The notes under the pieces were generated by a model. That model saw only the letters and a program-made list of their open reading frames with translations. It had not been told where the DNA came from and made no database searches. Both the position numbers and the translations under genes were made by a program. Below, one piece after another: positions 1-8,624 of a stretch of DNA of 64,000 bases (position 1 is the first letter of the stretch; each line of letters starts with the position of its first letter). The DNA lies in contig WELA01005067.1 of NCBI GenBank assembly GCA_009602735.1, positions 134,940 to 198,939 on the forward strand, read 5' to 3'. Source of the stretch: Mesotaenium endlicherianum. Lineage: Eukaryota > Streptophyta > Zygnematophyceae > Zygnematales > Mesotaeniaceae.

Positions 1-1374
1 TATTCGGAAGCAGTAGCGGATACTGCAGCTAGGGAGGCAGCAGATGAGGCAGCTGCTATTGCCTCAGTCGCAGCTCAGCAAGCTGAGGAGGAGATAGCCA
101 GACTAGAAGCTGAACAAGTAGCAAAGGCCGCTGAAGATATACAAAGGAGGGAAGGACAGCCAGCTGACGAGCGCACTGTTGAAGAACTTATGGCATCAAG
201 GGCCAATGTTCTGAACCCACCTCCTGCCGTACAACTCAATGTACCCCTAGGTCAAATACGTGACCGGCTGAATGCGGCAGGAATTGCTGCTGCAGGAGCA
301 AGAGGGATTGTTGAGGACACTACTCAGCGAGTAGATGCCAATGCTGCTGCTGCATTTGCTAATCTACCACCCCAAAATGTAGACTTGGGAGCATTGTTCG
401 TTCAGATGCAGTCGCAAATGGCGACCATGTATCAGTCCCAGCAGGAGGACAAAAGAATCATAATGTCCCTACTCCGGGACAGAGACCAACTGGGGTCTCA
501 CACCACTAGTGGTGGTGGCCGAGGGCCTAGTAAGCCCAAGCCGAAACCTCCCCAGGACTATGATCCTGAGGGAAACAGAAAATATTACCTGATCAAGTTT
601 CTCGCGGATGTTGAGCAGTGGCTGGAGAACTACCCAGAACTGCAAGATTACGAGAAGGTCAGGCACACCGGTGCGCTACTGAAAGGCAGTGCCGCAGACT
701 GGTGGCTTTACTGGAAGGAAGAGCGTAAGGCTCGGCAACTCGGTGACCCTACGTGGGTAGAGTTTGTCGAGAAGTTGCATGAGAAGTTTGATGTCATCAA
801 CCAGCAGGAGAAAGCTATCTATGCGATGATCTCCCTGACACTGAAGCAGACCACTTCAGTTGCTGAGTTTGCTCAAAAGTTCCAAGAGAACATGATGAAG
901 CAGCCTGATTTGCCAGAACGGTATAGGATAGCATACTTCAGGTATGGCTTGAAATCCGAGGTCTCTGGTCATTTTGCTGAGAAAAAGTATGAGAAACTGG
1001 CTGACTTGATCCAGGATGCTGACGCCTGGGATCAGCAGCAGTTCAATCACAAGCGCCAGAGTAACGCTTTGGTGTCTAAGATTGTCAAAAAGCCCCACGG
1101 TTCCTACAATGCAGTTGAAGGAGACCAGGCTGAGGATAATCAGGGTGATGAATATGAGTATGAGTACAATGCTATTCAGTCTAGAGGTAGAGGTGGTCCC
1201 TCTCGAGGTGGCTATGGAAGGGGTGGTGGTAGGACTAAGCCGAGACCAGCCTCAGCAAAATCTACTTGCTACCATTGTCAGCAGAAAGGCCACTACAGAG
1301 AACAGTGTCCGGTCAAGCACCTGCCTAAGGTCGAGAGAAAAGACCAGCCTTTAAAAGACAGCAACAGTCAGTAA
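1..1374 (+). CDS. gag: Gag polyprotein of element A (5' partial)
   Basis: The gag protein forms the virus-like particle and packages element RNA. The frame is open from base 1; the ATG at 190 is internal, because the upstream residues match the N-termini of copies B and C, which start with a VRTRSQ motif. An Ala/Glu-rich N-terminal part is followed by a retrotransposon-gag capsid domain (about codons 185-315 of the visible part, with [11 protein letters not shown] and [13 protein letters not shown]). A Gly/Arg-rich stretch follows, then one CCHC zinc knuckle ([14 protein letters not shown], about 1268-1310). The stop is TAA at 1372-1374. The last 45 bases overlap the open pol frame and contain the frameshift signal. 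Confidence 0.93.
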   Translation, partial: YSEAVADTAAREAADEAAAIASVAAQQAEEEIARLEAEQVAKAAEDIQRREGQPADERTVEELMASRANVLNPPPAVQLNVPLGQIRDRLNAAGIAAAGARGIVEDTTQRVDANAAAAFANLPPQNVDLGALFVQMQSQMATMYQSQQEDKRIIMSLLRDRDQLGSHTTSGGGRGPSKPKPKPPQDYDPEGNRKYYLIKFLADVEQWLENYPELQDYEKVRHTGALLKGSAADWWLYWKEERKARQLGDPTWVEFVEKLHEKFDVINQQEKAIYAMISLTLKQTTSVAEFAQKFQENMMKQPDLPERYRIAYFRYGLKSEVSGHFAEKKYEKLADLIQDADAWDQQQFNHKRQSNALVSKIVKKPHGSYNAVEGDQAEDNQGDEYEYEYNAIQSRGRGGPSRGGYGRGGGRTKPRPASAKSTCYHCQQKGHYREQCPVKHLPKVERKDQPLKDSNSQ

Positions 1375-4300
1375 TCCAGTCTACTGACTGTGAGGATGCT
1401 AGAGATAGTGAGTCGTCACTAGCTGCCCTCGTAGCAGGTATTATGGGTCCTGCTGAACTAGATTCACTATGCATGCCTGACAAACAGATAAAGGAGACCA
1501 TCGATAATATAGACGTCCAGAAAGTGCACACTCTGGATGCTCTTGTTCCACCTGATGTCCAACATTTCTTTGCTACGTCAGGAGAACGATGCGAAAGTCA
1601 GGAAAAGACAGTCCCCCCTATCCTACTGCATTGCATGATTGCAGGTAGGAAGGTGAGGGCATTTGTTGACGGAGGGGCGTCACATACTTTTATTCACAAG
1701 GACTTAGTTAAGCGGCTAAGGCTGCCTACTGTCACCCAAGGGAATAGAAAAATATTCCTTGGAGATGCCTCAAGTATCCCGGGAGGAGTTATAACCAAGC
1801 CTATTGAGGTCCAGTTAGGTTCTGGCATTGCAGTTCTAACTGAAACGCTTACATTTGAGGTACTCAACACTGGCTTTTATGATCTCGTGCTAGGCAGGTC
1901 CTGGCTTAATAGACATCAAGCTGAAGTGTGTTGGAGCAGAGGTACAGTTAAAGTGAGAGGAGCCAGTGATGGGCAGACTGACTTGGCACCCACCAGTGCT
2001 CTTCCTCTTGTCCTGTGTGGATGGCAAATGAAGGAAAAGAAGAGGCTTCCAGAAGGATGCAAGTTGCTGAATGCAATGGAGTTCGTCAAAAGCTGGAACC
2101 AGAAGGAAGACAGAATGTTCTGTCTGCTGCTAAGAGAGGTACCTCCTCAACCTGAAGAAGTGGTTGAGAAAAAGGTACACCCTCCGGAACACCCTACTGC
2201 TGCAAACATTGTTGCTCAGTACACGGATGTGTTTAATATGCCTCCAGGACTACCCCCTAAGCGGGAAGTAGATCATAGGATTGATTTATTACCTGGTAGC
2301 CAGCCACCCTGGCAACGCACGTATGGCTTGTCTTATTTGGAGAGTGAGGAGTTGAAAACACAGATTGCAGAGCTGGAGGAAAATGGTTACATTTCTCCCA
2401 GTAAATCACCGTACGGCGCACCTATCCTATTTGTTAAGAAAAAGGATGGCAGTATGCGGATGTGTGTGGATTACAGAGCCCTGAACAGAATTACAGTAAA
2501 GAACAAGTATGCTTTACCCAGAATCGAGGACTTGCTTGATACCCTGTCTGGCGCTAAGGTGTTCAGTAAGATAGATCTCAAGAGTGGTTATCATCAAATC
2601 AGAATTGCTGAGGGGGATGAACACAAGACTGCTTTCCGCACACGTTATGGACACTATGAGTTCAACGTGATGCCATTTGGACTGACTAATGCTCCTGCTA
2701 CCTTTATGGGTGCTATGAATGACATTTTCAGACCTTATTTGGATAAGTTTGTGCAAGTTTTCCTGGATGATATTTTAATTTTCTCTAAAGATGAAGCTCA
2801 GCACACTGAACACTTAAAGAAAGTGCTGGACACTCTGCGGAAAAATCACTTGTATGCTAAAATGAGCAAGTGTGATTTCTTTAAGGAAAGTATTGAATTC
2901 TTAGGCCACGTTGTCAGTAAAGAGGGCATCAGTGTGGATCCTAAGAAAGTCCAGACCATAAGGGACTGGCCAGTACCACAGTCTGTCTCTGAAGTTAGAT
3001 CCTTCCTCGGGTTGGCTAACTACTATAGGAGATTTATTGAGAATTATTCCACAAAGGCCAGTAAACTGACTGACCTTACTAAGAAAGACATCGGGTATGT
3101 GTGGGGGGAAGAGCAGCAGGCTGCCTTCCAGACCCTTAAAGATGCCCTTTGTTCTGCCCCAGTGCTAGCCGTGTATGACCCCAGCAAACCGGTGCAGGTG
3201 GTTACTGATGCCTCTGATTTTGCCATGGGTGCTATTTTGTTGCAGCCTGCTGACAAAACCACAAAGGATGGTAAGGTACGGCAGGAGTGGCATCCTGTGT
3301 TGTATGAGTCTATGAAATTTAATCCAGCGGAGATTAATTACTCAGTGCATGATAAAGAGCTGCTAGCTATCATTCATGTACTCAAACAGTGGAGAGCATA
3401 CTTACATGGTAAAGCTTTTAAGGTGATTACAGATCATCTAGCTCTGACCCACTTTCAGAAGAAGTCCAAGCTGTCGAGGAGGGAGAACCGCTGGAGCCAG
3501 ATGCTGGAGCAGTTCCAAGTCCAGATCGACTACAAACCAGGGAAGTTGAATCCTGCTGATGCACTCTCTAGAAGACCTGACTTGCAAGAAAGGAACTTTA
3601 GTCAGCATGCTGTAGATAAAGTCCTGTGTGCACTCACTTCACTAAAGGTGAAAAAGTCCTTCCTTGAACAACTTAGGAAAGCCTACCTTTCTGACCCAAC
3701 ATTTGAGCCCAGCCCCACTACTGGTATGTGTCGTGCTACCGCACTCGGGTATAAGCTCAAGGGAGGGGTCTGGGTGACTGAAACCACTTCAGGCAGGCTG
3801 AAGCTGGTCATTCCTAATAATTTGGAAATAAGGTCTCTCTTACTGAGTCAAGCTCATGACAGTCTCCTGGGTGGACATTTGGGGCAGGCCAAAACTGTTG
3901 GCAAACTGGCAAAACATTATCATTGGGAGGGGTTACCCCGGGAGGTCTTGAAATATGTCAAGTCCTGTGACCAGTGTCAGAGAAATAAGTCTCGGCACAC
4001 ACCACCCGGAGGTCTCTTGCAACCGCTACCCATCCCAGCGGGACGCTGGGAAACTATATCCATGGACTGGGTGGTCTCACTACCAAGAACTGCCAACGGG
4101 CATGATTCAATACTGGTAGTCGTGGATAAACTGACAAAAATGGTCATTTTTATCCCCACAACTGTCAAAGTGACTGCACTCGAAACAGCGAGACAGTTTT
4201 ACAACCATGTAGTATGCCAACATGGGCTCCCTTCTAATATCATCTCAGACAGAGACTCAAAATTCACCTCTAAGTTCTGGAGAGCTTTAATGGGGTTAAT

Positions 4301-5159
4301 GGGAGTCAAACAGCTGCTCAGCACAGCAAACCACCCTCAGACTGATGGGCAGACTGAAAGAACTAACCGAGTTCTGCAGGAGGTGCTGAGAGCATATATT
4401 AACCAAAAACAAGATAATTGGGATGACCTGTTGCCTCAAATTCAGTTTGCGGTCAACAGTGCGGTGCACGCGTCAACGGGCAAAACTCCTTTTGAACTCA
4501 GCCTGGGTAGAGTCCCTAAGTCTCCTCTAGATGTGCTAGGGGAATCTTTAACTCACCCTGAAGGGATTGACAACCCGGTCTCCCTCCAGTTAACTCAGGA
4601 GTTTGCTGACACCCTGTCAGAAGTCCAACGAAACTTGCACACGGCCCAAGAAAACCAACAAAAATACGCTAATCAACACCGTCGGGAACTGACATTTTCC
4701 AAGGGGGATTTAGTCAAACTGCATTCTCAGCACCTGTACCTCCCTGGTGTGGTCAAGAAAAAGCTTGGCCCTGTCTGGGTCGGTCCATATTCGGTGGTCC
4801 GTCGTGTCGGTCAGAATGCTTACAAACTGAACATGTCAGCTGAATACAAGGGGCACCCGGTCTTTAATGTCTCCTTCCTGGAACCGTACATCAAAGGTGA
4901 TACACTGTTCACAGGTCGGTTCCCTGTCCAACCGGGACCGGTCCCCGCTGTCCGGGACGGCGACCCTGAGGAATATGAGGTCGATGAGATTTTAGACGCT
5001 CGCTCGGTCCGTCGATCGTCTAAATATGTCATGAAATACCTCATTCGATGGAAGGGTTACGATGCCTCTGGGGACACTTGGGAGTTTAAGGACCACTTGA
5101 CCAATGCCAAAGGGGCGTTGACACGGTTCCACCTTCGGGCCGCTGGAGTCCCTCCATAA
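1329..5159 (+). CDS. pol: Pol polyprotein of element A (PR-RT-RNase H-IN-chromodomain)
   Basis: Pol is probably made as a Gag-Pol fusion by the -1 frameshift at 1350. The first in-frame ATG is at 1443, giving 1238 residues from there. Counting from that Met, the aspartic protease has [10 protein letters not shown] (Asp about 76; DGG in place of the usual DS/TG). The reverse transcriptase has the FLDDILIF active site (about 440). RNase H begins at [10 protein letters not shown] (about 588). Integrase has an HHCC zinc-binding region (about 790-845) and a DD35E core with [15 protein letters not shown] and [10 protein letters not shown] (about 874-975). A C-terminal chromodomain (about 1178-1230, [17 protein letters not shown]) makes this a chromovirus. 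No interruption is seen. Confidence 0.95.
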   Translation, partial: GREKRPAFKRQQQSVIQSTDCEDARDSESSLAALVAGIMGPAELDSLCMPDKQIKETIDNIDVQKVHTLDALVPPDVQHFFATSGERCESQEKTVPPILLHCMIAGRKVRAFVDGGASHTFIHKDLVKRLRLPTVTQGNRKIFLGDASSIPGGVITKPIEVQLGSGIAVLTETLTFEVLNTGFYDLVLGRSWLNRHQAEVCWSRGTVKVRGASDGQTDLAPTSALPLVLCGWQMKEKKRLPEGCKLLNAMEFVKSWNQKEDRMFCLLLREVPPQPEEVVEKKVHPPEHPTAANIVAQYTDVFNMPPGLPPKREVDHRIDLLPGSQPPWQRTYGLSYLESEELKTQIAELEENGYISPSKSPYGAPILFVKKKDGSMRMCVDYRALNRITVKNKYALPRIEDLLDTLSGAKVFSKIDLKSGYHQIRIAEGDEHKTAFRTRYGHYEFNVMPFGLTNAPATFMGAMNDIFRPYLDKFVQVFLDDILIFSKDEAQHTEHLKKVLDTLRKNHLYAKMSKCDFFKESIEFLGHVVSKEGISVDPKKVQTIRDWPVPQSVSEVRSFLGLANYYRRFIENYSTKASKLTDLTKKDIGYVWGEEQQAAFQTLKDALCSAPVLAVYDPSKPVQVVTDASDFAMGAILLQPADKTTKDGKVRQEWHPVLYESMKFNPAEINYSVHDKELLAIIHVLKQWRAYLHGKAFKVITDHLALTHFQKKSKLSRRENRWSQMLEQFQVQIDYKPGKLNPADALSRRPDLQERNFSQHAVDKVLCALTSLKVKKSFLEQLRKAYLSDPTFEPSPTTGMCRATALGYKLKGGVWVTETTSGRLKLVIPNNLEIRSLLLSQAHDSLLGGHLGQAKTVGKLAKHYHWEGLPREVLKYVKSCDQCQRNKSRHTPPGGLLQPLPIPAGRWETISMDWVVSLPRTANGHDSILVVVDKLTKMVIFIPTTVKVTALETARQFYNHVVCQHGLPSNIISDRDSKFTSKFWRALMGLMGVKQLLSTANHPQTDGQTERTNRVLQEVLRAYINQKQDNWDDLLPQIQFAVNSAVHASTGKTPFELSLGRVPKSPLDVLGESLTHPEGIDNPVSLQLTQEFADTLSEVQRNLHTAQENQQKYANQHRRELTFSKGDLVKLHSQHLYLPGVVKKKLGPVWVGPYSVVRRVGQNAYKLNMSAEYKGHPVFNVSFLEPYIKGDTLFTGRFPVQPGPVPAVRDGDPEEYEVDEILDARSVRRSSKYVMKYLIRWKGYDASGDTWEFKDHLTNAKGALTRFHLRAAGVPP
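1350..1390 (+). promoter_or_regulatory. -1 programmed ribosomal frameshift signal, gag-pol of element A
   Basis: The heptamer T TTA AAA (1350-1356) is phased as X XXY YYZ in the gag frame. An 8-nt spacer follows, then a perfect 9-bp inverted repeat: CAGTCAGTA at 1365-1373 and TACTGACTG at 1382-1390, with an 8-nt loop. The gag stop lies at the stem-loop junction. The pol frame is exactly -1 relative to gag and is open from 1329, just after a TAA at 1326-1328. The whole signal is unchanged in decayed copy B (14461-14501). Confidence 0.85.
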
Positions 5160-5426
5160 CTGTCATTTCAGTTGACACGGGAAGGTGACAGGCGGTCCTG
5201 TCTCCATTTAAGTTGGAGGGGAAAATATATGACAGTTAGTGAGCGAGAGCGATAAAAACACACTCATACGTTTATGTGTAGCGCATCGCAACTACGTCAA
5301 CTTTTAGCAATCATCCTGTAAGGTAAACAGCAGCGAAGCCACTATACTAAATACTAACATACTTCCTGCAATCCCTATGACAAAGGTCCATATCCTACTA
5401 ACTTGTGCCCTGGTTACATGTGCAGG
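5160..5426 (+). promoter_or_regulatory. pol-ORF3 spacer: internal polypurine tract and candidate leader intron
   Basis: This spacer contains TTAAGTTGGAGGG (5208-5220), an exact copy of the 13 bases of the true 3' polypurine tract at 7202-7214. A TATATG-type AT box follows at about 5224. AG|GTAAAC at 5321-5328, a perfect TACTAAC branch-point box (5396-5402) and TGCAG|G (acceptor AG at 5424-5425) define a candidate 103-nt intron (5323-5425). It ends one base before the ATG of the third ORF. Copy B keeps donor, branch point and acceptor (10303-10408). Function is inferred from consensus matches and from conservation between the two copies. Confidence 0.6.
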
Positions 5427-7103
5427 ATGGCGCCCACCACACAAAAGGAGGACAGAAAGCGCAAGGCAGAAGAAGCCAGGAGGACAATGGAGCAATACCA
5501 GAAGGAGCTGGCGGCGACGTCCCTCACCAGGAGAGAACAAGAAAGGGTCCGCAAACAACAAGAGGCGGCAGAAGAGGCACAGAGGAAGAAGGATCAGGAA
5601 GCGGAAAACCTCAGGAAGGCTGAGGAGGAGAGACAGAAGAAACAGCAAGAAGAAGCGGCAGCGGCAGAAGAGGAGAAAAGAAAAAAGATTGAAGCGGACA
5701 GACAGAAGAGCTTGGCCACTTACAGGTATACTGTGGTGGGTGGCCAAAACTTCGATAACCTGAAGGAAGCATTGCTGGCAGCCCAGGAGATCAACAGGCT
5801 GGAACAGACAACACTGCTACAGAAGGAAGGAGCTACAGCACTGGACAGGTACATCGAGACACACACCGGCGTGGTCCTTTACGAAGATTATGCTAAGATG
5901 GTGGGCTATACAGCAGAGCAGGCCCGGTATCTCGCAGATGATTCAGAGGACAAGCCGGTCCCCATACCGGGAATAGTGGGAGATCAGAGACTCATCCGGA
6001 TGGTGAGCATGCGGCCCGATAGCTTTAAGGATACGGTATTCTACCTCACACTCCTGCCAGCTTACAATGAAGTTGAGAGAAGGAGCTGGGAGTACTTGGC
6101 CAGGGAAGCAGGACAGCAGATGTTCTCTCCCCACTGGTTCCCGTGTAAACTGAGGAAGGCTGAGCACGGACCCCAGTACTACCAGCAGCCAACAGACTGG
6201 AGGTGGATGACCGTCACAAATAAGAAGCAGGAGTGTGACCGAGCCCAACCGGATGACTTCCACTATGGCCTAGACGGCTATCTCATCCTACCACCTCACA
6301 TTGCCCCTTGGGACCCCAGGCTGAATGGATGCCTGAGCAATATGAATGCAGAGACCAAGGAACATAGGAGGAGGGGAAGAGAGTACTTCTCTAAGGGAAA
6401 GCATGCCTTTGTCAAATGGGCAAAGAATGCAGGCCGGATAGATATCAGTAGGCTGAAGGCCAAGCAACCTCCAGCGCGCCCTAAGAAAGGGAGGTCGGTA
6501 GACTACTCCATGTCTACTAGGGAGCAGGACGACTTAGTGGACGAGACCCCTACTCTCTCCGAGGAGGAGGATGAGGAGGATGAGGAAGAAGAACAAGGCA
6601 GAGGAGAAGCATCAGCAGCAGGTACTCAGGATACCCAGGGACAGGCAGTGGCACTTCCTAAAGAACCACGATCAGGTGTGTGGAATGTGATCCCCGTTAT
6701 GGCGACAACTGGACCCCGCGCTCGCTCCCCCAGCCCACCTGCCCAAGCAGGGGAAGAAGCTGATCTGACTGTACTGGGCAGCAGACACAGACAGAAATCC
6801 CCAGAGGACAGGGGTGCCAGAAGAGGGACACGCGGGTGGGCCAGAGGTATGCCAGCCTCCCCCTCCGCTCAGGGGCATGTACCTCTAGCCAATGTATTTC
6901 AGCATCCTACTGGAATGCCTGTCTATGTGGGAATCAACACCCAAATAGTTGAAGAGCAGGCCACCATCCTCCGTTCTCCTCGAGGGCCAACTTTAGAGCA
7001 AACAGGGTTCTTTAGAAGGCCAGCTGACAGACCTAGAGGGCTGTCCAGATCTAGGTCCAGATCTCCGTCCCCTGATCCTGAAGCCCCAGGAACCACCCCT
7101 TAA
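5427..7103 (+). CDS. Third ORF of element A: coiled-coil/acidic/RS-tailed protein of unknown function
   Basis: This encodes 558 residues from the ATG at 5427 (another in-frame ATG is at 5418), placed between pol and the 3' LTR where env-like genes sit in other retroelements. I recognise no family. Residues about 1-105 are a highly charged Lys/Glu/Arg/Gln coiled coil. Residues about 105-355 form a folded-looking region rich in Trp, Tyr and Pro (for example FYLTLLPAYNEVERRSWEYL and DFHYGLDGYLILPPHIAPWD). An acidic run near 380-395 and a low-complexity tail ending in an SRSRSRSPSP motif follow. There is no signal peptide or transmembrane segment, so it is not an obvious envelope protein. Copy B encodes the same 558-residue product with only substitutions. 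A candidate splice acceptor sits one base before the ATG. Confidence 0.85.
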   Translation: MAPTTQKEDRKRKAEEARRTMEQYQKELAATSLTRREQERVRKQQEAAEEAQRKKDQEAENLRKAEEERQKKQQEEAAAAEEEKRKKIEADRQKSLATYRYTVVGGQNFDNLKEALLAAQEINRLEQTTLLQKEGATALDRYIETHTGVVLYEDYAKMVGYTAEQARYLADDSEDKPVPIPGIVGDQRLIRMVSMRPDSFKDTVFYLTLLPAYNEVERRSWEYLAREAGQQMFSPHWFPCKLRKAEHGPQYYQQPTDWRWMTVTNKKQECDRAQPDDFHYGLDGYLILPPHIAPWDPRLNGCLSNMNAETKEHRRRGREYFSKGKHAFVKWAKNAGRIDISRLKAKQPPARPKKGRSVDYSMSTREQDDLVDETPTLSEEEDEEDEEEEQGRGEASAAGTQDTQGQAVALPKEPRSGVWNVIPVMATTGPRARSPSPPAQAGEEADLTVLGSRHRQKSPEDRGARRGTRGWARGMPASPSAQGHVPLANVFQHPTGMPVYVGINTQIVEEQATILRSPRGPTLEQTGFFRRPADRPRGLSRSRSRSPSPDPEAPGTTP

Positions 7104-7216
7104 GGTGACAGGCTGAAAAGATAGTCAGTAAGGGAGGCTGGTCAGGGTCAGTTTCTTTATTTAAAGCTTTTGCAGTTTAATGTTGTCGAGGCGACAACAA
7201 GTTAAGTTGGAGGGAT

Positions 7217-7935
7217 TGTAATGAATCAGTATATTAGTGGATATAATATTCATTTAAATATAATAGTTAATTAAGTTCAGCCTGCTGAACTTTAGTTAAT
7301 AATCAGTCTGCTGGACTTTACATAATTATCAGTTTAATGACTCGGCCAAAAGCAGCAGGCTGAAGTCAACTTAAGTCAGCTTGCTGACACATTCTTTGAC
7401 AGCCAGCTGACTTCCGTACTCGGTAGCAGCGAACTGCCTTGATATGCATCTAAGTGCGATATGCTAGATGAATGGCCAGATGACATCCCTATGATGGATG
7501 GCTATTCGGGATGATGGGAGATGGCGGTGGATTTGGTTAACCGAGGTCCTACCAACGTGGTTAACTCCCGGGTAGGCGGTGCCATCGCACTGACCGTTGA
7601 ACAGTAAACTCATTCCATGTACATACGCTAGACATTGCTCTCGAGTTCGGCATTCGGAAACGAGGCCAACTCTCTTGTACAGCTTACTGAGAGAGATCTG
7701 AATCCAAGGCGAGAAGCCATTGATACGCACTGTCTTCTAACCTTGCTTATGTTTGAGTTTACTGAGTTGCATCATTGATGCTAGGTTACTCGCATTTGAC
7801 TTACGAGTATTATTCCTTGCTAGTGTATTGTCCTTTGCCGTTTAACCAGTTAACGGAAATACCATAAAGATTTTTTGCTGATATGAAGATCTTTATTAAT
7901 TGTTAATCGCCTATTTGGTAAGTCGATTCATTTCA
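7217..7935 (+). repeat. 3' LTR of element A
   Basis: The LTR starts TGTAATGAATC after the purine-rich PPT and ends GATTCATTTCA, so its tips form an 11-bp near-perfect inverted repeat. It is 719 bp long. The same sequence recurs in inverted orientation at 7936-8512 (truncated), 14908-15620 (solo), 16702-17129 (truncated) and 17553-18260. Confidence 0.9.
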
Positions 7936-8512
7936 GCGAGTAAACTAGCATCAATAATGCAATCAATAAACTCATACATAAGCCAAATTGGAAGACAGTG
8001 CGTATCAATGGCTTCTAGCCTTGGATTCAGATCTCTCTCAGTAAGCTGTACAAGAGAGTTGGCCACGTTTCCGAATGCCGAACTCGAGAGCAATGCCTAG
8101 CATATGTACATGGAATGAGTTTACTGTTCAACGGGCATTGCGATGGCACCGCCTACCCGGGAGTTAACCACGTTGGTAGGACCTCGGTTAACCAAATCCA
8201 CCGCCATCTCCCATCATCCCGAATTGCCATCCATCATAGGGATGTCATCTGGTCATTCATCTAGCATATCACACTTAGATGCATATCAAGGCAGTTCGCT
8301 GCTACCGAGTACGGAAGTCAGCTGGCTGTCAAAGAATGTGTCAGCAAGCTTACTTAAGTTGACTTCAGCCTGCTGCTTCCGGCTGAATCATTAAATTGAT
8401 GTTAGGTATGAAGTCCAGCAGACTGATTATTAACTAGAGTTCAGCAGACTGAACTTATTTAACTATTATACTTAAATGAATATTATATCTACTAATATAT
8501 TGATTCATTACA
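7936..8512 (-). repeat. 3' LTR of copy B, interrupted by insertion of element A
   Basis: On the minus strand this starts TGTAATGAATC at 8512 and matches the family LTR until 7936, where its last roughly 150 bases are missing and A's LTR end begins. The missing U5 part is expected to the left of A's 5' LTR, outside the window. If so, bases 7936-7940 (GCGAG) would be one copy of A's target duplication. Confidence 0.8.
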
Positions 8513-8624
8513 ATCCCTCCAACTTATCTTGTTGTCGCCTCGACAACATTAAACTGCAGTAGTCTGAAATAAGGGAACTGAACCTGACCAGCCTTTCCTA
8601 CTGATTGCCTCTTTAGCCTGTCAC

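Larger units (their letters stand above)
1..7935 (+). mobile_element. Ty3/gypsy chromovirus copy A (5' end outside window)
   Basis: This is an LTR retrotransposon with gag (1-1374), pol (to 5159), a third ORF (5427-7103), a polypurine tract (about 7202-7216) and a 3' LTR (7217-7935). The gag frame is already open at base 1. By comparison with the related start at 17518, about 100 codons and the 5' LTR lie upstream of the window. All three ORFs are uninterrupted, so this is the youngest copy of its family here. Its right end abuts base 7936, which is the interior of copy B's 3' LTR. A therefore appears to have inserted into B's LTR; the matching left flank is outside the window. Confidence 0.93.

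Noticed and set aside
5403-5426. ORF3 start upstream at a TTG codon (5403)
   Set aside because: TTG is not a credible start here, and the segment lies inside the candidate intron; the ATG at 5427 follows the acceptor.
5304-5747. Antisense ORF with Leu/Phe-rich putative membrane segments opposite ORF3
   Set aside because: It mirrors the Lys/Glu coiled-coil codons of ORF3 and appears in both copies only because ORF3 is conserved.
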